A stretch of 64,000 nucleotides of DNA from Bdellovibrionales bacterium CG10_big_fil_rev_8_21_14_0_10_45_34 (GCA_002778785.1 PEZS01000013.1:1-64000), one strand, 5' to 3'; shown: positions 18,497 through 27,089, numbered from the stretch's first letter. Notes: a model not told the origin generated them from the letters alone. Numbers and translations: made by a program.

Positions 18497-19682
18497 AAAC
18501 ACCCCCCTCAAGACTCTTAAGCAAATTTACAACACCGATCGCTCTCGTCTCCAACGACGGCATAAATACCTTTTCATCGAGTGAATGCATTCCCTCCCCA
18601 ACCGGCCCCAAACCATCGATAGAAGGTCTTCCTGCTTGGGAGAAGTAACTCAAGTCGCTAGATCCACCGGAAACTCCAGCCTGAACTGTAGTTCCTTCTA
18701 TTTCGCCGAGTAATCTCGAGTAATGATTCGCAACGCTCATACTGAGCACACCGGAAACCATAGGCGGACAGTCATCATCGACTTTCCAACAAAAATCAGT
18801 GGAATGGAAGCCGCATTTCGATTGATGTTTTGATTTCGCGATGGAGTTCTCTAAGCTTACATGAAAGTCTTCAAGTGACTTAGGAATAAAGTATCTAACA
18901 TCTAAAAATACCTTCGCATAATCGCTAATTACGTTGTAGAGCCCATCGCCGGAACGGATATCTCCTACGTTGACCGACAGATCCTCAATAAACTCGGGAG
19001 CTTTTAGGATTTCGCCCATGAGAGAAATCATAGAATGGGCAGCACTAAGTCTCATCGACTCCATTCGTCCGGCGTGCTCTCTAAGCCCTGTACTTTCAAT
19101 ATGATACCAGCGGTTCCCGCGTCTACGTGTTATAATGGAGCCATCCTTAAGGGCTGGTTCAAACCCCAAATTCAGCATCGAACCTTCAGAGAGAGTCTTA
19201 TAGTAACTGTGAAAGCCCACCGACCCAAGCTCCTCACCCGGCGAAACCACACAGCGAAGCGAATAAGGATAGTCGGGGTTTTGACTCAAAAGTCTTTGCA
19301 GAGCGGATAACATTATCACGAGGCCGCCCTTGGCATCTTGAACTCCAGATCCGCGAACCCACTGACCTTCGTCTTTTAAAGGAACACTTTCAATACTAAA
19401 TACTGTGTCAACGTGACCAACCAGATTTATAGAAGTTTCGGATGAACCCCTCCGCTCTGCGACCAATAGCGGGGTGTGCGAGCGATTTACCGCATTTACA
19501 ATCCATCGACACTCAAATCCCAAAACAGAAAGCTTAGAAGCACACCATCTTAGTGCTTCCGCCGTGCCGTCGTAATTGTTACTTTGACTTGATATTCCGC
19601 AGAGTGAAAAGAGAAGTTCTCTCGTAGATTCGATTTGTAAAGGAAGCTGGCGTTCATAGCGTTTCAGTACTCTTAATTCCAC
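18489..19682 (-). CDS. M20-family zinc amidohydrolase (carboxypeptidase G2 / ArgE-like)
   Basis: A 397-residue M20 metallopeptidase. Metal-site motifs are visible: NLVGHVDTVF, the bridging Asp in DAKGGLVIMLSAL, the catalytic-base region GEELGSVGFHSYY, and a C-terminal SGGSSDLSYF and MHSLDE region. No signal peptide is seen. The family includes N-acetylornithine deacetylase (ArgE), carboxypeptidase G2 and N-acyl-amino-acid hydrolases or synthases. It starts at GTG and its stop overlaps the olsB-like start, so it is coupled to the ornithine-lipid genes. Either ornithine supply or lipid N-acyl turnover would make sense. Confidence 0.8.
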   Translation of the reverse strand: MELRVLKRYERQLPLQIESTRELLFSLCGISSQSNNYDGTAEALRWCASKLSVLGFECRWIVNAVNRSHTPLLVAERRGSSETSINLVGHVDTVFSIESVPLKDEGQWVRGSGVQDAKGGLVIMLSALQRLLSQNPDYPYSLRCVVSPGEELGSVGFHSYYKTLSEGSMLNLGFEPALKDGSIITRRRGNRWYHIESTGLREHAGRMESMRLSAAHSMISLMGEILKAPEFIEDLSVNVGDIRSGDGLYNVISDYAKVFLDVRYFIPKSLEDFHVSLENSIAKSKHQSKCGFHSTDFCWKVDDDCPPMVSGVLSMSVANHYSRLLGEIEGTTVQAGVSGGSSDLSYFSQAGRPSIDGLGPVGEGMHSLDEKVFMPSLETRAIGVVNLLKSLEGGVYV

Positions 19683-20148
19683 ACCAAAAGCGTATTAGAA
19701 AATCATAAGATATCACTTTAGGTTTTTGTTAGATCTTGGTTTTAAAGCAGCTTTGAGGACACGATCACAGCTGGCAACACGCACAGGAGGTCCAATCGCC
19801 CAATAGCAAATACAAGGATGAACGACACAAGGAAAGCTTTCCCCCACGGGAACTTAGTATAAAGTGATATCTTTAAAAACGACCAAAAACGCCTGATATT
19901 TCTACGCTTTTCACGGCACTATTAATCGGTGATAATGTATATTATGTTACATATTGTGTATAGGAAAGTTTAAGCATTGCGGCTCTCCTTGTCTTAGCCC
20001 ACTTTTTGGGCGGCTTTGTTGATAAGCATAATGTTCGTTTCAATGGTAAAGACATTTCCGACAGTTTAAAGATAGAAACTCGCTCCTCAGGCTGCCACAA
20101 AACTGCGCAATAAGTGGTGTTTCAAAAAGGCTATCTTATTCGGCGCAA
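19683..20148. other. 466-bp intergenic region, no convincing gene
   Basis: The gap lies upstream of the M20-OlsB-OlsA-M14 operon and downstream of the M48 gene, so it should carry the operon promoter. It holds an AT-rich dyad, ATGTA..TACAT, near 19937-19954, and a GCCCA/TGGGC stem near 20000. An open stretch from about 19960 to 20112 ends in a hydrophilic peptide, but it has no ATG, GTG or well-placed TTG start, so I do not call it. Confidence 0.4.
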
Positions 20149-21150
20149 TTAGCTCGCTGGGTGACTGGCCATTAACCGTTTCTTTAGGCGATCGAATTCA
20201 TTCGAAGACACTTCGCCGGAATTGGCTCGAGTGCTTGCCGTCATCTCATTCATCTGCTGCACACGCTCCGCACTGGGGGGGTGAGTGCTCATGGCATCGG
20301 TAACACTTTTGAGCAAAGGATTCTGATTTCTTCTCGCCTTTTGCTCCATCGCATAAAGCTTAGAGTAAAAACGTCCAACATGATCTTTAGAGTAACCGGC
20401 CGCCACAGACGTGCGAAAACCAATTCGGTCGGCCTCCATCTCATCTTCTCTTGAGTGCGCCATAAACGCGTATTTCTGGATCAAAAGACCGCCACCCACA
20501 CCCGCAGCAGCTCCGTACATCGCCGCTCGCTTCAGACATTCGTTATCTTGAGGCGGACACATGAGCTTGCCTAAACCAAAACCCAACGCCCCCCCAAGCA
20601 AGCCTCCGCCCACACCATAAAGCCAGCTCTTACCCTTTTCCTTCTCCATTTTATCGATTCTCTCGGCTGTGTGTCTTGCTTTTATATGACCGATCTCGTG
20701 ACCAATCACGCCGGCCAACTCCGCTTCTGAGTCTGCCATAGAAATCAACGGAGCTGTCACAAAGATCGTTCCGGCGGGCAAGGCAAACGCGTTGACCATC
20801 TTCACATCAACGACGGTAAAGTTGTAATTGTAAGGATTCCCCTCTGCCCCGCTCCGAGAGGCAATCCTACGGCCTAGCCCAGAAATATACCCTTGGGCTT
20901 CATTATCCTTCAGAGCAGGATAGTCTTTTTTCATCTGCGGCATGACTTCCGCCGTCATTTTTCTCTCGCCTTCAACCGTAATTTGCGTCTCTTGCCCAGT
21001 GTTGTCCCCTTCTCTCGTACGATGCTTTTCAGGAGTTGCGCACGAGGCCAATAAAAAAGGAAGTGACGACAAAAATGCACGTCTTCCCATAGGAGATGAA
21101 CACAGTTCTTCAAGCGTACTTTCTAGGTTTTTTAGGGCATTTTGACTCAT
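20149..21150 (-). CDS. M48-family metalloprotease, Tat-type lipoprotein
   Basis: A 333-residue zinc metalloprotease of the M48 (Ste24/BepA-like) family. The HEIGH motif is at residues 151-155 and the third ligand Glu is in EDEMEADRIGF. An unusual N-terminus combines a twin-arginine GRRAFLSSL (from about residue 22) with a lipobox LASC (Cys 37), suggesting export by Tat followed by lipidation. A Gly-rich hydrophobic insertion, LYGVGGGLLGGALGFGLGKL, interrupts the region after HEIGH. A role in outer-membrane protein quality control like BepA/LoiP is plausible. It diverges from the phosphodiesterase-like gene. Confidence 0.88.
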   Translation of the reverse strand: MSQNALKNLESTLEELCSSPMGRRAFLSSLPFLLASCATPEKHRTREGDNTGQETQITVEGERKMTAEVMPQMKKDYPALKDNEAQGYISGLGRRIASRSGAEGNPYNYNFTVVDVKMVNAFALPAGTIFVTAPLISMADSEAELAGVIGHEIGHIKARHTAERIDKMEKEKGKSWLYGVGGGLLGGALGFGLGKLMCPPQDNECLKRAAMYGAAAGVGGGLLIQKYAFMAHSREDEMEADRIGFRTSVAAGYSKDHVGRFYSKLYAMEQKARRNQNPLLKSVTDAMSTHPPSAERVQQMNEMTASTRANSGEVSSNEFDRLKKRLMASHPAS

Positions 21151-21276
21151 CAGTCGGTGACTCCATTTAACAGGAAGCGGCGAAAAGCATTTAAAGGTTA
21201 CAAAATAATAGTCAATAAATTCGCCCTAGCAAAAGAAAATTCATTTTTCTACGACTATTATGTTACAGATTTAAAA

Positions 21277-22662
21277 ATGAACTCTGTACGCGTTTGCCTT
21301 ATAACGGTTGTGATTTCACTTTCGATGAGTTGCTCAGTGACCAAAGATAAAAAGAACTTTGTCAGGGTCGAGAAAATAGTTATCGGGCTAGACGGCGTTT
21401 CTTACTCCACCTTTTTAGATCTTCAGAGAGATGGGTACTTTGCGGATTTTCAACCGGTTGCGCCTATGGTGGCCACGTTTCCTAGTATTTCTGACCCCAA
21501 CTGGAACCGATTAACCGGCTCAGAGATGGAAGAAAGCTACACGAAAGAATATTTTGACATGAGCATCGAGAATAAAAATGGACTCGGCGTGCACAGTGGT
21601 AGCCTTCTTAAGCATTTGATAACATCCGCCAATTACCAACGGGCTTTCAATGTATTGCCAAAAACTTTTTTTCAACACGTTCTCAATACAGCCTGGTTTG
21701 AAACAAGCGCCTACTATTGGTTGGATGTTTTCGCAGATGAAATTCTCAATTCCGACCCAAAAAGTGAGACACTCTCAGCACTCATAGTGAACACCGATTT
21801 TATTGCTCACACTCAAGGCGAAGACAGCCTCAAGGAATACCTCAAAGAAGTGAGTGTACGCCTAACCGATCTTATCAAAAAATCAACTCAGAGGTTCCAG
21901 CAAATGCCGGAGTTTGTGCTAGTGAGTGACCACGGAAACGACTTCGTGACCCCCCAACCTATACGCATCGAAAACTCTCTGGAGAAGCTGGGATGGAACA
22001 AGCAAAATCATTTGCGTAGTGCGAGTGACTACGCTTATGTGTCGCCTGAAATCCTCACTTTTGCGGCCTTTTATAGTCTGCCCAAAAACGAAAGAACCCT
22101 TGCTCTAGCGATTGGGAAGACTCCCGGAGTTGAATTTTCAATATACAAATCTGCTGACGGATTTGTTCATATTCTTGGAGATGGAAACGAGTCGGAGTTT
22201 AAAACCAGGCTTGCAGGCAGTAAGATTTATTACAAAAAAATTAAGGGTAAAGATTTACTGGGACTGTCTGAAATCTTTAAGAAAACCGACACTGTTGATA
22301 AAGCAGATTTTTTCAACAAAACTTTGCACTCTCCCTACCCCTACTCGCTCGTGCGAATATGGGAGGCCTTCTATGAAAACTCCAAGCAACATGCATCGGT
22401 TATTGCCACTTCCGAGCGGGGTTTCGCGTTTTTTAATCCCACGTTAGAAGCCTTCACAAAAATCAAGGGTCTGCGTTCACAGCACGGATCCTTAAGAAGT
22501 GCCGAAAGCTTGGGTATAGTCGTCTCAAACCGCCAGCTTTTACCCAGCTTAACTCCGGAGCAGTTCGCCGAGCGTTATCCGATCAAAAAAGTTTTGCACA
22601 CGCACGCACGCGGACCCACCAGGGAAACTCAAATACTCGAGATGGAGAGCTTAAAGAAATAG
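21277..22662 (+). CDS. Alkaline-phosphatase-superfamily lipoprotein (phosphodiesterase-like)
   Basis: A protein of about 461 residues of the nucleotide pyrophosphatase/phosphodiesterase type. The nucleophile region GLDGVSYSTF, the substrate-site VNTDFIAHTQG and the metal site LVSDHGNDF are visible. From the Met at 21277 the N-terminus VRVCLITVVISLSMSCSV is a lipoprotein signal with lipobox SMSC. A longer frame begins at 21142 but would bury this signal, so I prefer the internal ATG. The protein should act in the periplasm or on a membrane surface. The substrate is unknown. Confidence 0.78.
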   Translation: MNSVRVCLITVVISLSMSCSVTKDKKNFVRVEKIVIGLDGVSYSTFLDLQRDGYFADFQPVAPMVATFPSISDPNWNRLTGSEMEESYTKEYFDMSIENKNGLGVHSGSLLKHLITSANYQRAFNVLPKTFFQHVLNTAWFETSAYYWLDVFADEILNSDPKSETLSALIVNTDFIAHTQGEDSLKEYLKEVSVRLTDLIKKSTQRFQQMPEFVLVSDHGNDFVTPQPIRIENSLEKLGWNKQNHLRSASDYAYVSPEILTFAAFYSLPKNERTLALAIGKTPGVEFSIYKSADGFVHILGDGNESEFKTRLAGSKIYYKKIKGKDLLGLSEIFKKTDTVDKADFFNKTLHSPYPYSLVRIWEAFYENSKQHASVIATSERGFAFFNPTLEAFTKIKGLRSQHGSLRSAESLGIVVSNRQLLPSLTPEQFAERYPIKKVLHTHARGPTRETQILEMESLKK

Positions 22663-22741
22663 AGGCGGCGCGGTCGACTTTGCTTCATCCCACTACGGAA
22701 GAGTTTATTAGCAACCCCAAATTTTAGAACTATTTCGCCGG

Positions 22742-23242
22742 CTATTTCTTTTGCCCAGCAAGTTTCTTTCGCTCTAGACGCAACATTCTTCGCTGTTGTG
22801 CTCTATCATGTCTTCGAATTTGATCTGGAGTCTCAGGTATCAAAGGCCTTACATTTACAGGCTTTTGATCATCCCCGAGAGCTACAAATGTTAAATAAGC
22901 TGATACGGTATGAACTCTCAGTCCTTTTAGTGGGTTTTCGGCCTCTACTCGCACTCCCACTTCCATAGAAGTTTTTGATACATAATTGACGCTTGCAAGT
23001 AGGTTTACAACCCACCCAACATGAATAGGTGCAAAAAAATGGAGATCATCTACGCTCGCAGTAACAACTGGCCTAGCACTATGTCGTTGTGCTGCAATCG
23101 CTGCCGCAATATCTATCCACGACATGATCGCACCACCAAAAACACTACCTAATGAATTGGTATGAATCGGTAAGATGAGCTCGGTCATGTGGACCGTTGA
23201 CTCATCTACCGTCTTACCATTCTGAGTAGAGTTATTACCCAT
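22742..23242 (-). CDS. Acyl-CoA thioesterase, hotdog fold (YciA-like)
   Basis: A 166-residue hotdog-fold thioesterase that hydrolyses acyl-CoA to free acid and CoA. The signature HTNSLGSVFGGAIMSWIDIAAAIAAQRHS includes the conserved GG(A)xMxxxD element, followed by VVTASVDDLHFFAPIHVGWVV. The C-terminal 25 residues are highly basic. It is monocistronic. Chain-length preference cannot be told from sequence. Confidence 0.88.
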   Translation of the reverse strand: MGNNSTQNGKTVDESTVHMTELILPIHTNSLGSVFGGAIMSWIDIAAAIAAQRHSARPVVTASVDDLHFFAPIHVGWVVNLLASVNYVSKTSMEVGVRVEAENPLKGLRVHTVSAYLTFVALGDDQKPVNVRPLIPETPDQIRRHDRAQQRRMLRLERKKLAGQKK

Positions 23243-23284
23243 TGGTGCGCTCGTTCAGACTAACGTCTAGTATTGGAAAGTATT

Positions 23285-23674
23285 TTAGAAGCCTGAATTG
23301 CCACCAGTATTCTGACCGCCACCAAAACCGCCAAAGCGATTCCCTGCGCCAGGTAATATAGTTGGCTCGTTCTGAGCAATTACCGCATTACCAGCTGGGA
23401 TTGCGTTGTTGATCGGAGCCGCAGTAGCTTCTGGCTTTCGGATTTCTGACTCTGATTCCTGGAATGACATGTGAGGCATGCACCAAACTATAAGTTGTGA
23501 CCGTGACTTCACATTCATCTTTTTATAAATATTCGTCAGATGAAATTTGACAGTCTTTTCAGTTACAAAAAGTTGGTTGGCCACTTCCTTGTTAGACAAG
23601 CCTTTAGTCACCAATTCTGCGACTTCAGCTTCTCGATTCGATAAACCCTTTTGGGTAAGTACGTCTCTGAGCAT
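23285..23674 (-). CDS. LuxR-type HTH protein with Gly/Asn-rich tail
   Basis: A 129-residue stand-alone GerE/LuxR DNA-binding domain. The family pattern is clear at residues 9-66: LSNREAEVAELVTKGLSNKEVANQLFVTEKTVKFHLTNIYKKMNVKSRSQLIVW. There is no receiver or autoinducer domain, so activity must be regulated by expression or by a partner. The last 55 or so residues are low-complexity, ending in NRFGGFGGGQNTGGNSGF. It diverges from a CheY-like gene 175 bp away, and the pair could form a split two-component output, which is inference. Confidence 0.85.
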   Translation of the reverse strand: MLRDVLTQKGLSNREAEVAELVTKGLSNKEVANQLFVTEKTVKFHLTNIYKKMNVKSRSQLIVWCMPHMSFQESESEIRKPEATAAPINNAIPAGNAVIAQNEPTILPGAGNRFGGFGGGQNTGGNSGF

Positions 23675-23849
23675 CCTTGCTCCCCCCCTTATTTAGTTAG
23701 TATGTCCAAAACCGACCACGGACTACCTATAAAAAAGTCTGACATCCTTTAGGATAGGGCGCAAGAATTTCCTACAGACCACCTAAAACTGGACCGAAGA
23801 GAATTTGTAAGAAGTGAAGTGAGCAATTTCTGACGTCGCAGGGGGCCTG

Positions 23850-24263
23850 ATGTTCTCGCAAAATACAAAATTTTTGATCGTCGATGACTTCGCAACTATG
23901 CGAAAGATCATAAAGAAAGTTTTAACCGAACTCGGCTATAATGATGTCACTGAGGCAGATGATGGCAAAACGGCACTGCCACTTCTCGAGCAATCCGTTA
24001 AAGAGGGTCGACCTTTTGAATTCGTCATTAGCGACTGGAATATGCCTGGTATGACCGGTATCGACCTCTTAAGAAGTTGCAAGTCTCATCCTGAACTGCA
24101 AAATGTTCCCTTTATGCTAGTTACAGCCGAAAGCGAGCAAAAGAACGTAGTGGAAGCCGTGAGAGCTGGAGTTTCTGACTACGTAGTGAAACCATTTAAC
24201 GCAGTTACCTTGAAAGCTAAGCTCGAAAACGTTTACAAAAAAACTCAACAAAACGCTGCCTAG
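23850..24263 (+). CDS. CheY-like single-domain response regulator
   Basis: A 137-residue receiver domain without an output domain. It contains the acidic pair in FLIVDDFATMRK, the phospho-acceptor Asp in FVISDWNMPGMTG, the switch Thr in MLVTAES and the conserved Lys in YVVKPFN. The DWNMPG sequence and overall length resemble chemotaxis CheY, which binds the flagellar switch. No other chemotaxis gene lies nearby. The neighbouring LuxR-type protein is a possible but unproven partner. Confidence 0.92.
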   Translation: MFSQNTKFLIVDDFATMRKIIKKVLTELGYNDVTEADDGKTALPLLEQSVKEGRPFEFVISDWNMPGMTGIDLLRSCKSHPELQNVPFMLVTAESEQKNVVEAVRAGVSDYVVKPFNAVTLKAKLENVYKKTQQNAA

Positions 24264-24599
24264 TATCGACATCGAGTCTAAGTTTGCTCGAAAGATGGGG
24301 TCTTGCTCTTCTACATCCGCAATAACTCTATGTGGGTGCAAGTCTCACGCTGTCAACGCCCTTTAGCGGTGAGTTTCCCCGCAGCTTTTTAGTAGATGGG
24401 GAATCCAATCCAACGATCCAAGCACATAACCCAAGCACATAACAGATACGTGCCCCCTCCCCGCTCATTTGAGGGCGTTTCTCACTTGGCAAAATGAGTG
24501 TTCTCCCCAGGGGGGTTGCATTGTCGCAACTGTGATCTATCATGTGACGTATTATTGGCTCGCACCGAAAGGCCAACAGAAAGGCCATGAGAGCATTTG
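24264..24599. other. 336-bp intergenic region with small repeats
   Basis: No gene is supported. The gap holds a direct repeat of CCAAGCACATAAC near 24418-24442, and an inverted repeat with arms CTCATTT and AAATGAG around 24465-24500. The latter could be a terminator or operator for the downstream exported protein. Confidence 0.4.
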
Positions 24600-25412
24600 A
24601 TGACCCACAGAGCAAGAATCCTACTTTTGTTATTTTTTTGCCAACCCCTTTTTGCTGATGAGGTGGCCCTCATAATCGGTTTTTACGATCAAAGGGTTAT
24701 TAAGGTGGGTGACTCTGAGGTTTATCGTAGCGCCATCAACTCCATATACCCTGACATGAGAGTTGAAATCATAGAAGTTCCCGAAACATTTGCCAGTGAG
24801 TTGGAATTGTACCATCAAGTTTACGACCGTATATCGAGCGAAGATCGTCTCTCAATCATTGTTTTTCGTGGCCATAGGTACGAAGGAATGAATACTAACT
24901 TTGAGAACCTTGGCGGAATCTCGATTGGTGGTCGGTATGGTCTACATTTTTCTCCGGCCTTGACTGACCCCGTCTCAGTACCGCCAGCACTACGCCCGTT
25001 AATAGGAATGTCTTCCCCCACTTTAAATGTGGTTTTCGAAACTTGCAGCTTGCTTTGCGACCCTAGAAAGCAGAGGCAACGGCTCCTAACTCTGGCTAAG
25101 TTTTCAAAATCCCTAGGTGCAGAAAATGCTTATATCTTTGCATCGACACAGGATGTCTCTATGATTGATGCTCTTGAGAGATTAGATTCATTGCAAGAAC
25201 GAATGAATCAGTACGACTTTTGGTTAACAAGAGGGTTGATTAAAGTTTTGGATCACGTAAAGAAAAAAGTCCTCTTGGGTAACAACAATGGTCTTATTAT
25301 ATCCATTCAGAATGGAAAAACCGTTGGACAATCGGAGTTTCAATTGACTCCCCAAAGCTTGTCGTCGGCACTGAGTTCCCGCTTCTGTGCCAACTTATTT
25401 ACACAGAAATAA
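24600..25412 (+). CDS. Exported protein with a caspase-like His/Cys pattern
   Basis: A protein of about 270 residues with a signal peptide (residues 1 to about 19, cleavage near LFA-DEV). I do not recognise the family. Two hydrophobic strands each end in a candidate catalytic residue: LSIIVFRGH (His92) and LNVVFETC (Cys149), spaced 57 residues apart. This matches the strand-GH and strand-(D/E)xC layout of clan CD (caspase-like) cysteine peptidases, though GHG is replaced by GHR. A GAGAG ribosome-binding site precedes the ATG at 24600. The gene stands alone beside the repeat island. Peptidase function is an inference from motif layout only. Confidence 0.6.
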   Translation: MTHRARILLLLFFCQPLFADEVALIIGFYDQRVIKVGDSEVYRSAINSIYPDMRVEIIEVPETFASELELYHQVYDRISSEDRLSIIVFRGHRYEGMNTNFENLGGISIGGRYGLHFSPALTDPVSVPPALRPLIGMSSPTLNVVFETCSLLCDPRKQRQRLLTLAKFSKSLGAENAYIFASTQDVSMIDALERLDSLQERMNQYDFWLTRGLIKVLDHVKKKVLLGNNNGLIISIQNGKTVGQSEFQLTPQSLSSALSSRFCANLFTQK

Positions 25413-25438
25413 CTCGTGCTTGTTGTTTACAAAGCACT

Positions 25439-25550
25439 GCCCTCTCATCGAACTATACAAAGCTGAGGTAACTCGCCCTCTCATCGAACTATACAAAGCT
25501 GAATGTTGGCTCACCCTCTGGACGAACTATACAAAGCTGAGTGGTAACTC
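25439..25550. repeat. Tandem repeat, three 36-38 bp units
   Basis: Three head-to-tail copies of a 36-38 bp unit, each containing CGAACTATACAAAGCTGA (at 25449, 25485 and 25523). The copies abut directly, with no spacer, so this is not a CRISPR array. It begins 27 bp downstream of the caspase-like gene stop. The unit has no evident coding or hairpin role. Confidence 0.75.
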
Positions 25551-25669
25551 GCCTGTCTATTTAGAAGATTCTCTCTTCTTGGATGATCTCATCGACTTTA
25601 GTCCTTGTTAGAAGTGAAGTCGCGCCTCAAAACTTTTTTACGTTTGCTCTCCGACTAGTTGCAATATAT

Positions 25670-25850
25670 CAGCTTGTGTTACTAAAGCTCTGCGTCTGCC
25701 CCTCCATGCCTAATCTGTGTTTGCAATACTCTGTGTCTGCTCGGCTTATCCTGCATTTTGGAAGGTATAATAAGGCCGTGTCCTCATTTTGGCGAGATCT
25801 ATCAGCCTGTATTTGTAAAGCTTTGCGTCTGCCACTCCCGCAAGAATCGG
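25670..25850. repeat. Repeats of the transposase 3' end plus a GGCCGTGTCC motif
   Basis: A sequence close to ATCAGCTTGTGTTACTAAAG..CTGCGTCTGCC at about 25670 recurs at about 25800 inside the 3' end of the Y1 transposase gene, and a weaker copy lies near 25725. Between them, at 25772-25795, is AAGGCCGTGTCCTCATTTTG, the third occurrence of the recurring element motif. The layout suggests duplicated or deleted element ends next to their transposase. Confidence 0.5.
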
Positions 25851-26473
25851 CTAAGCCTATGATTTCTCGGTACGTAGGCGACAAACCCTGCGGCTTCGTT
25901 GCGGTTTTTTTCAAAGTAGCTTTGGATGTTTGCAAGAGTTCTTCGGCCCCATCCGACAAGGCGAGTGAAGGGGCGCTCAATCCAGAACTGCTTAGACTTT
26001 CTTAAGCCGAGCCGTTTATGAATTTCTTCATACTTACGAGCCATTTGGGCTGCAAAAAACCTGAGAAATCTAAGAAATTCCCTTCGGGCTTCATTGTAAG
26101 GTTTGGACCGATTGGGATCGATGAGAAGGTGAATGTGGTCTTTGTTAATCGCTTTATCTTTGATTTTGAGTTGATACCTTTTGGCAGCAGATTCTAAAAG
26201 CCGGGTGATTGATACTTGGCTTTTGGTGAACCAGATGTTTTTACCAAGCCTTGCCTTAAAAACGGTGTGAATAAGTTTAGTAGTGTCGAAGGGTCGTTTC
26301 ACTTTTCTGTAGTCAAGCGACCCACCATATTGGTGCTGAGTTTCAATCCACCATAGCTTCGTGTCTCGTCGTGGTTCTGTGATCAGAGACAGTTGTTCCT
26401 TGCGAGAGTTGCTACCTTGCTTGGTAGTCGACTGCTTGCTAATCGACTGCTTGTTAGTCAGTTGCGTCTTCAT
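25802..26473 (-). CDS. Y1 (HUH) transposase, REP-associated type
   Basis: A 223-residue single-strand transposase of the Y1/IS200-like superfamily. The HUH motif is HIH at residues 113-115 in NKDHIHLLIDP, and the catalytic tyrosine is probably Y186 in ANIQSYFEKN. The N-terminal 27 residues are Ser/Lys/Gln-rich and encoded by a degenerate 15-bp repeat. No partner tnpB and no full IS ends are visible, so it resembles REP-associated tyrosine transposases (RAYT), which are domesticated or act on short palindromes. The nearby GGCGTGTCC motif copies would be candidate substrates. Confidence 0.78.
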   Translation of the reverse strand: MKTQLTNKQSISKQSTTKQGSNSRKEQLSLITEPRRDTKLWWIETQHQYGGSLDYRKVKRPFDTTKLIHTVFKARLGKNIWFTKSQVSITRLLESAAKRYQLKIKDKAINKDHIHLLIDPNRSKPYNEARREFLRFLRFFAAQMARKYEEIHKRLGLRKSKQFWIERPFTRLVGWGRRTLANIQSYFEKNRNEAAGFVAYVPRNHRLSRFLREWQTQSFTNTG

Positions 26474-26616
26474 TTAAGTGCCCTCTTTCATTTTTGTCCG
26501 CTCCTTCGTAAAATTATCGATTTGTCCGTTCAGTCAGGCTGTTCTAGTGCGTACTGAGCCACCTATTCTCAAACACTCTTTCGTTTACTTAATTGCTTGC
26601 CCAATCACCTACCCCT

Positions 26617-26742
<126 letters not shown>

Positions 26743-27089
26743 TTGGCCTATTTATCTGGTGATCTCACCACTTCCTTTTGCAGCCTGTGTTGCTACTCTG
26801 TAGCCCTTTAATCACGCCAGAGATTTTATCGGACATTCTTTTTCTCACAAAACTAAGATCTCAAGATACCGTCGAAAATTTGTCCGACATTAACCGCATT
26901 CACCCAAACAAGCAATCTATGATTTCACAAAATGCTTTGTGTTATTAAATACTTATGATACCGCTACCTTTTTTCTCAGAGAGATAGTCTCTGAAAAGTA
27001 AGAACCTAGTGTTTTATTTCAGTTGCGACATGCTGAAAAAGCAGATCCCTGCAAAAGAAGAAGAGAGACGCTATCGGTGACAAAGAAGA

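Noticed and set aside
19960-20112. Open stretch ending SSGCHKTAQ in the intergenic gap
   Set aside because: It has a plausible hydrophobic beginning but no usable start codon; only an ATT is well placed.
25520-25545. GACGAACTATACAAA encoding DELYK, like the end of GFP
   Set aside because: Only five residues match, the other two copies read differently, and no further GFP-like sequence is present; chance is the best explanation.
25439-25550. Possible CRISPR array with 36-38 bp periodicity
   Set aside because: The units abut with no unique spacers and no cas gene is present.
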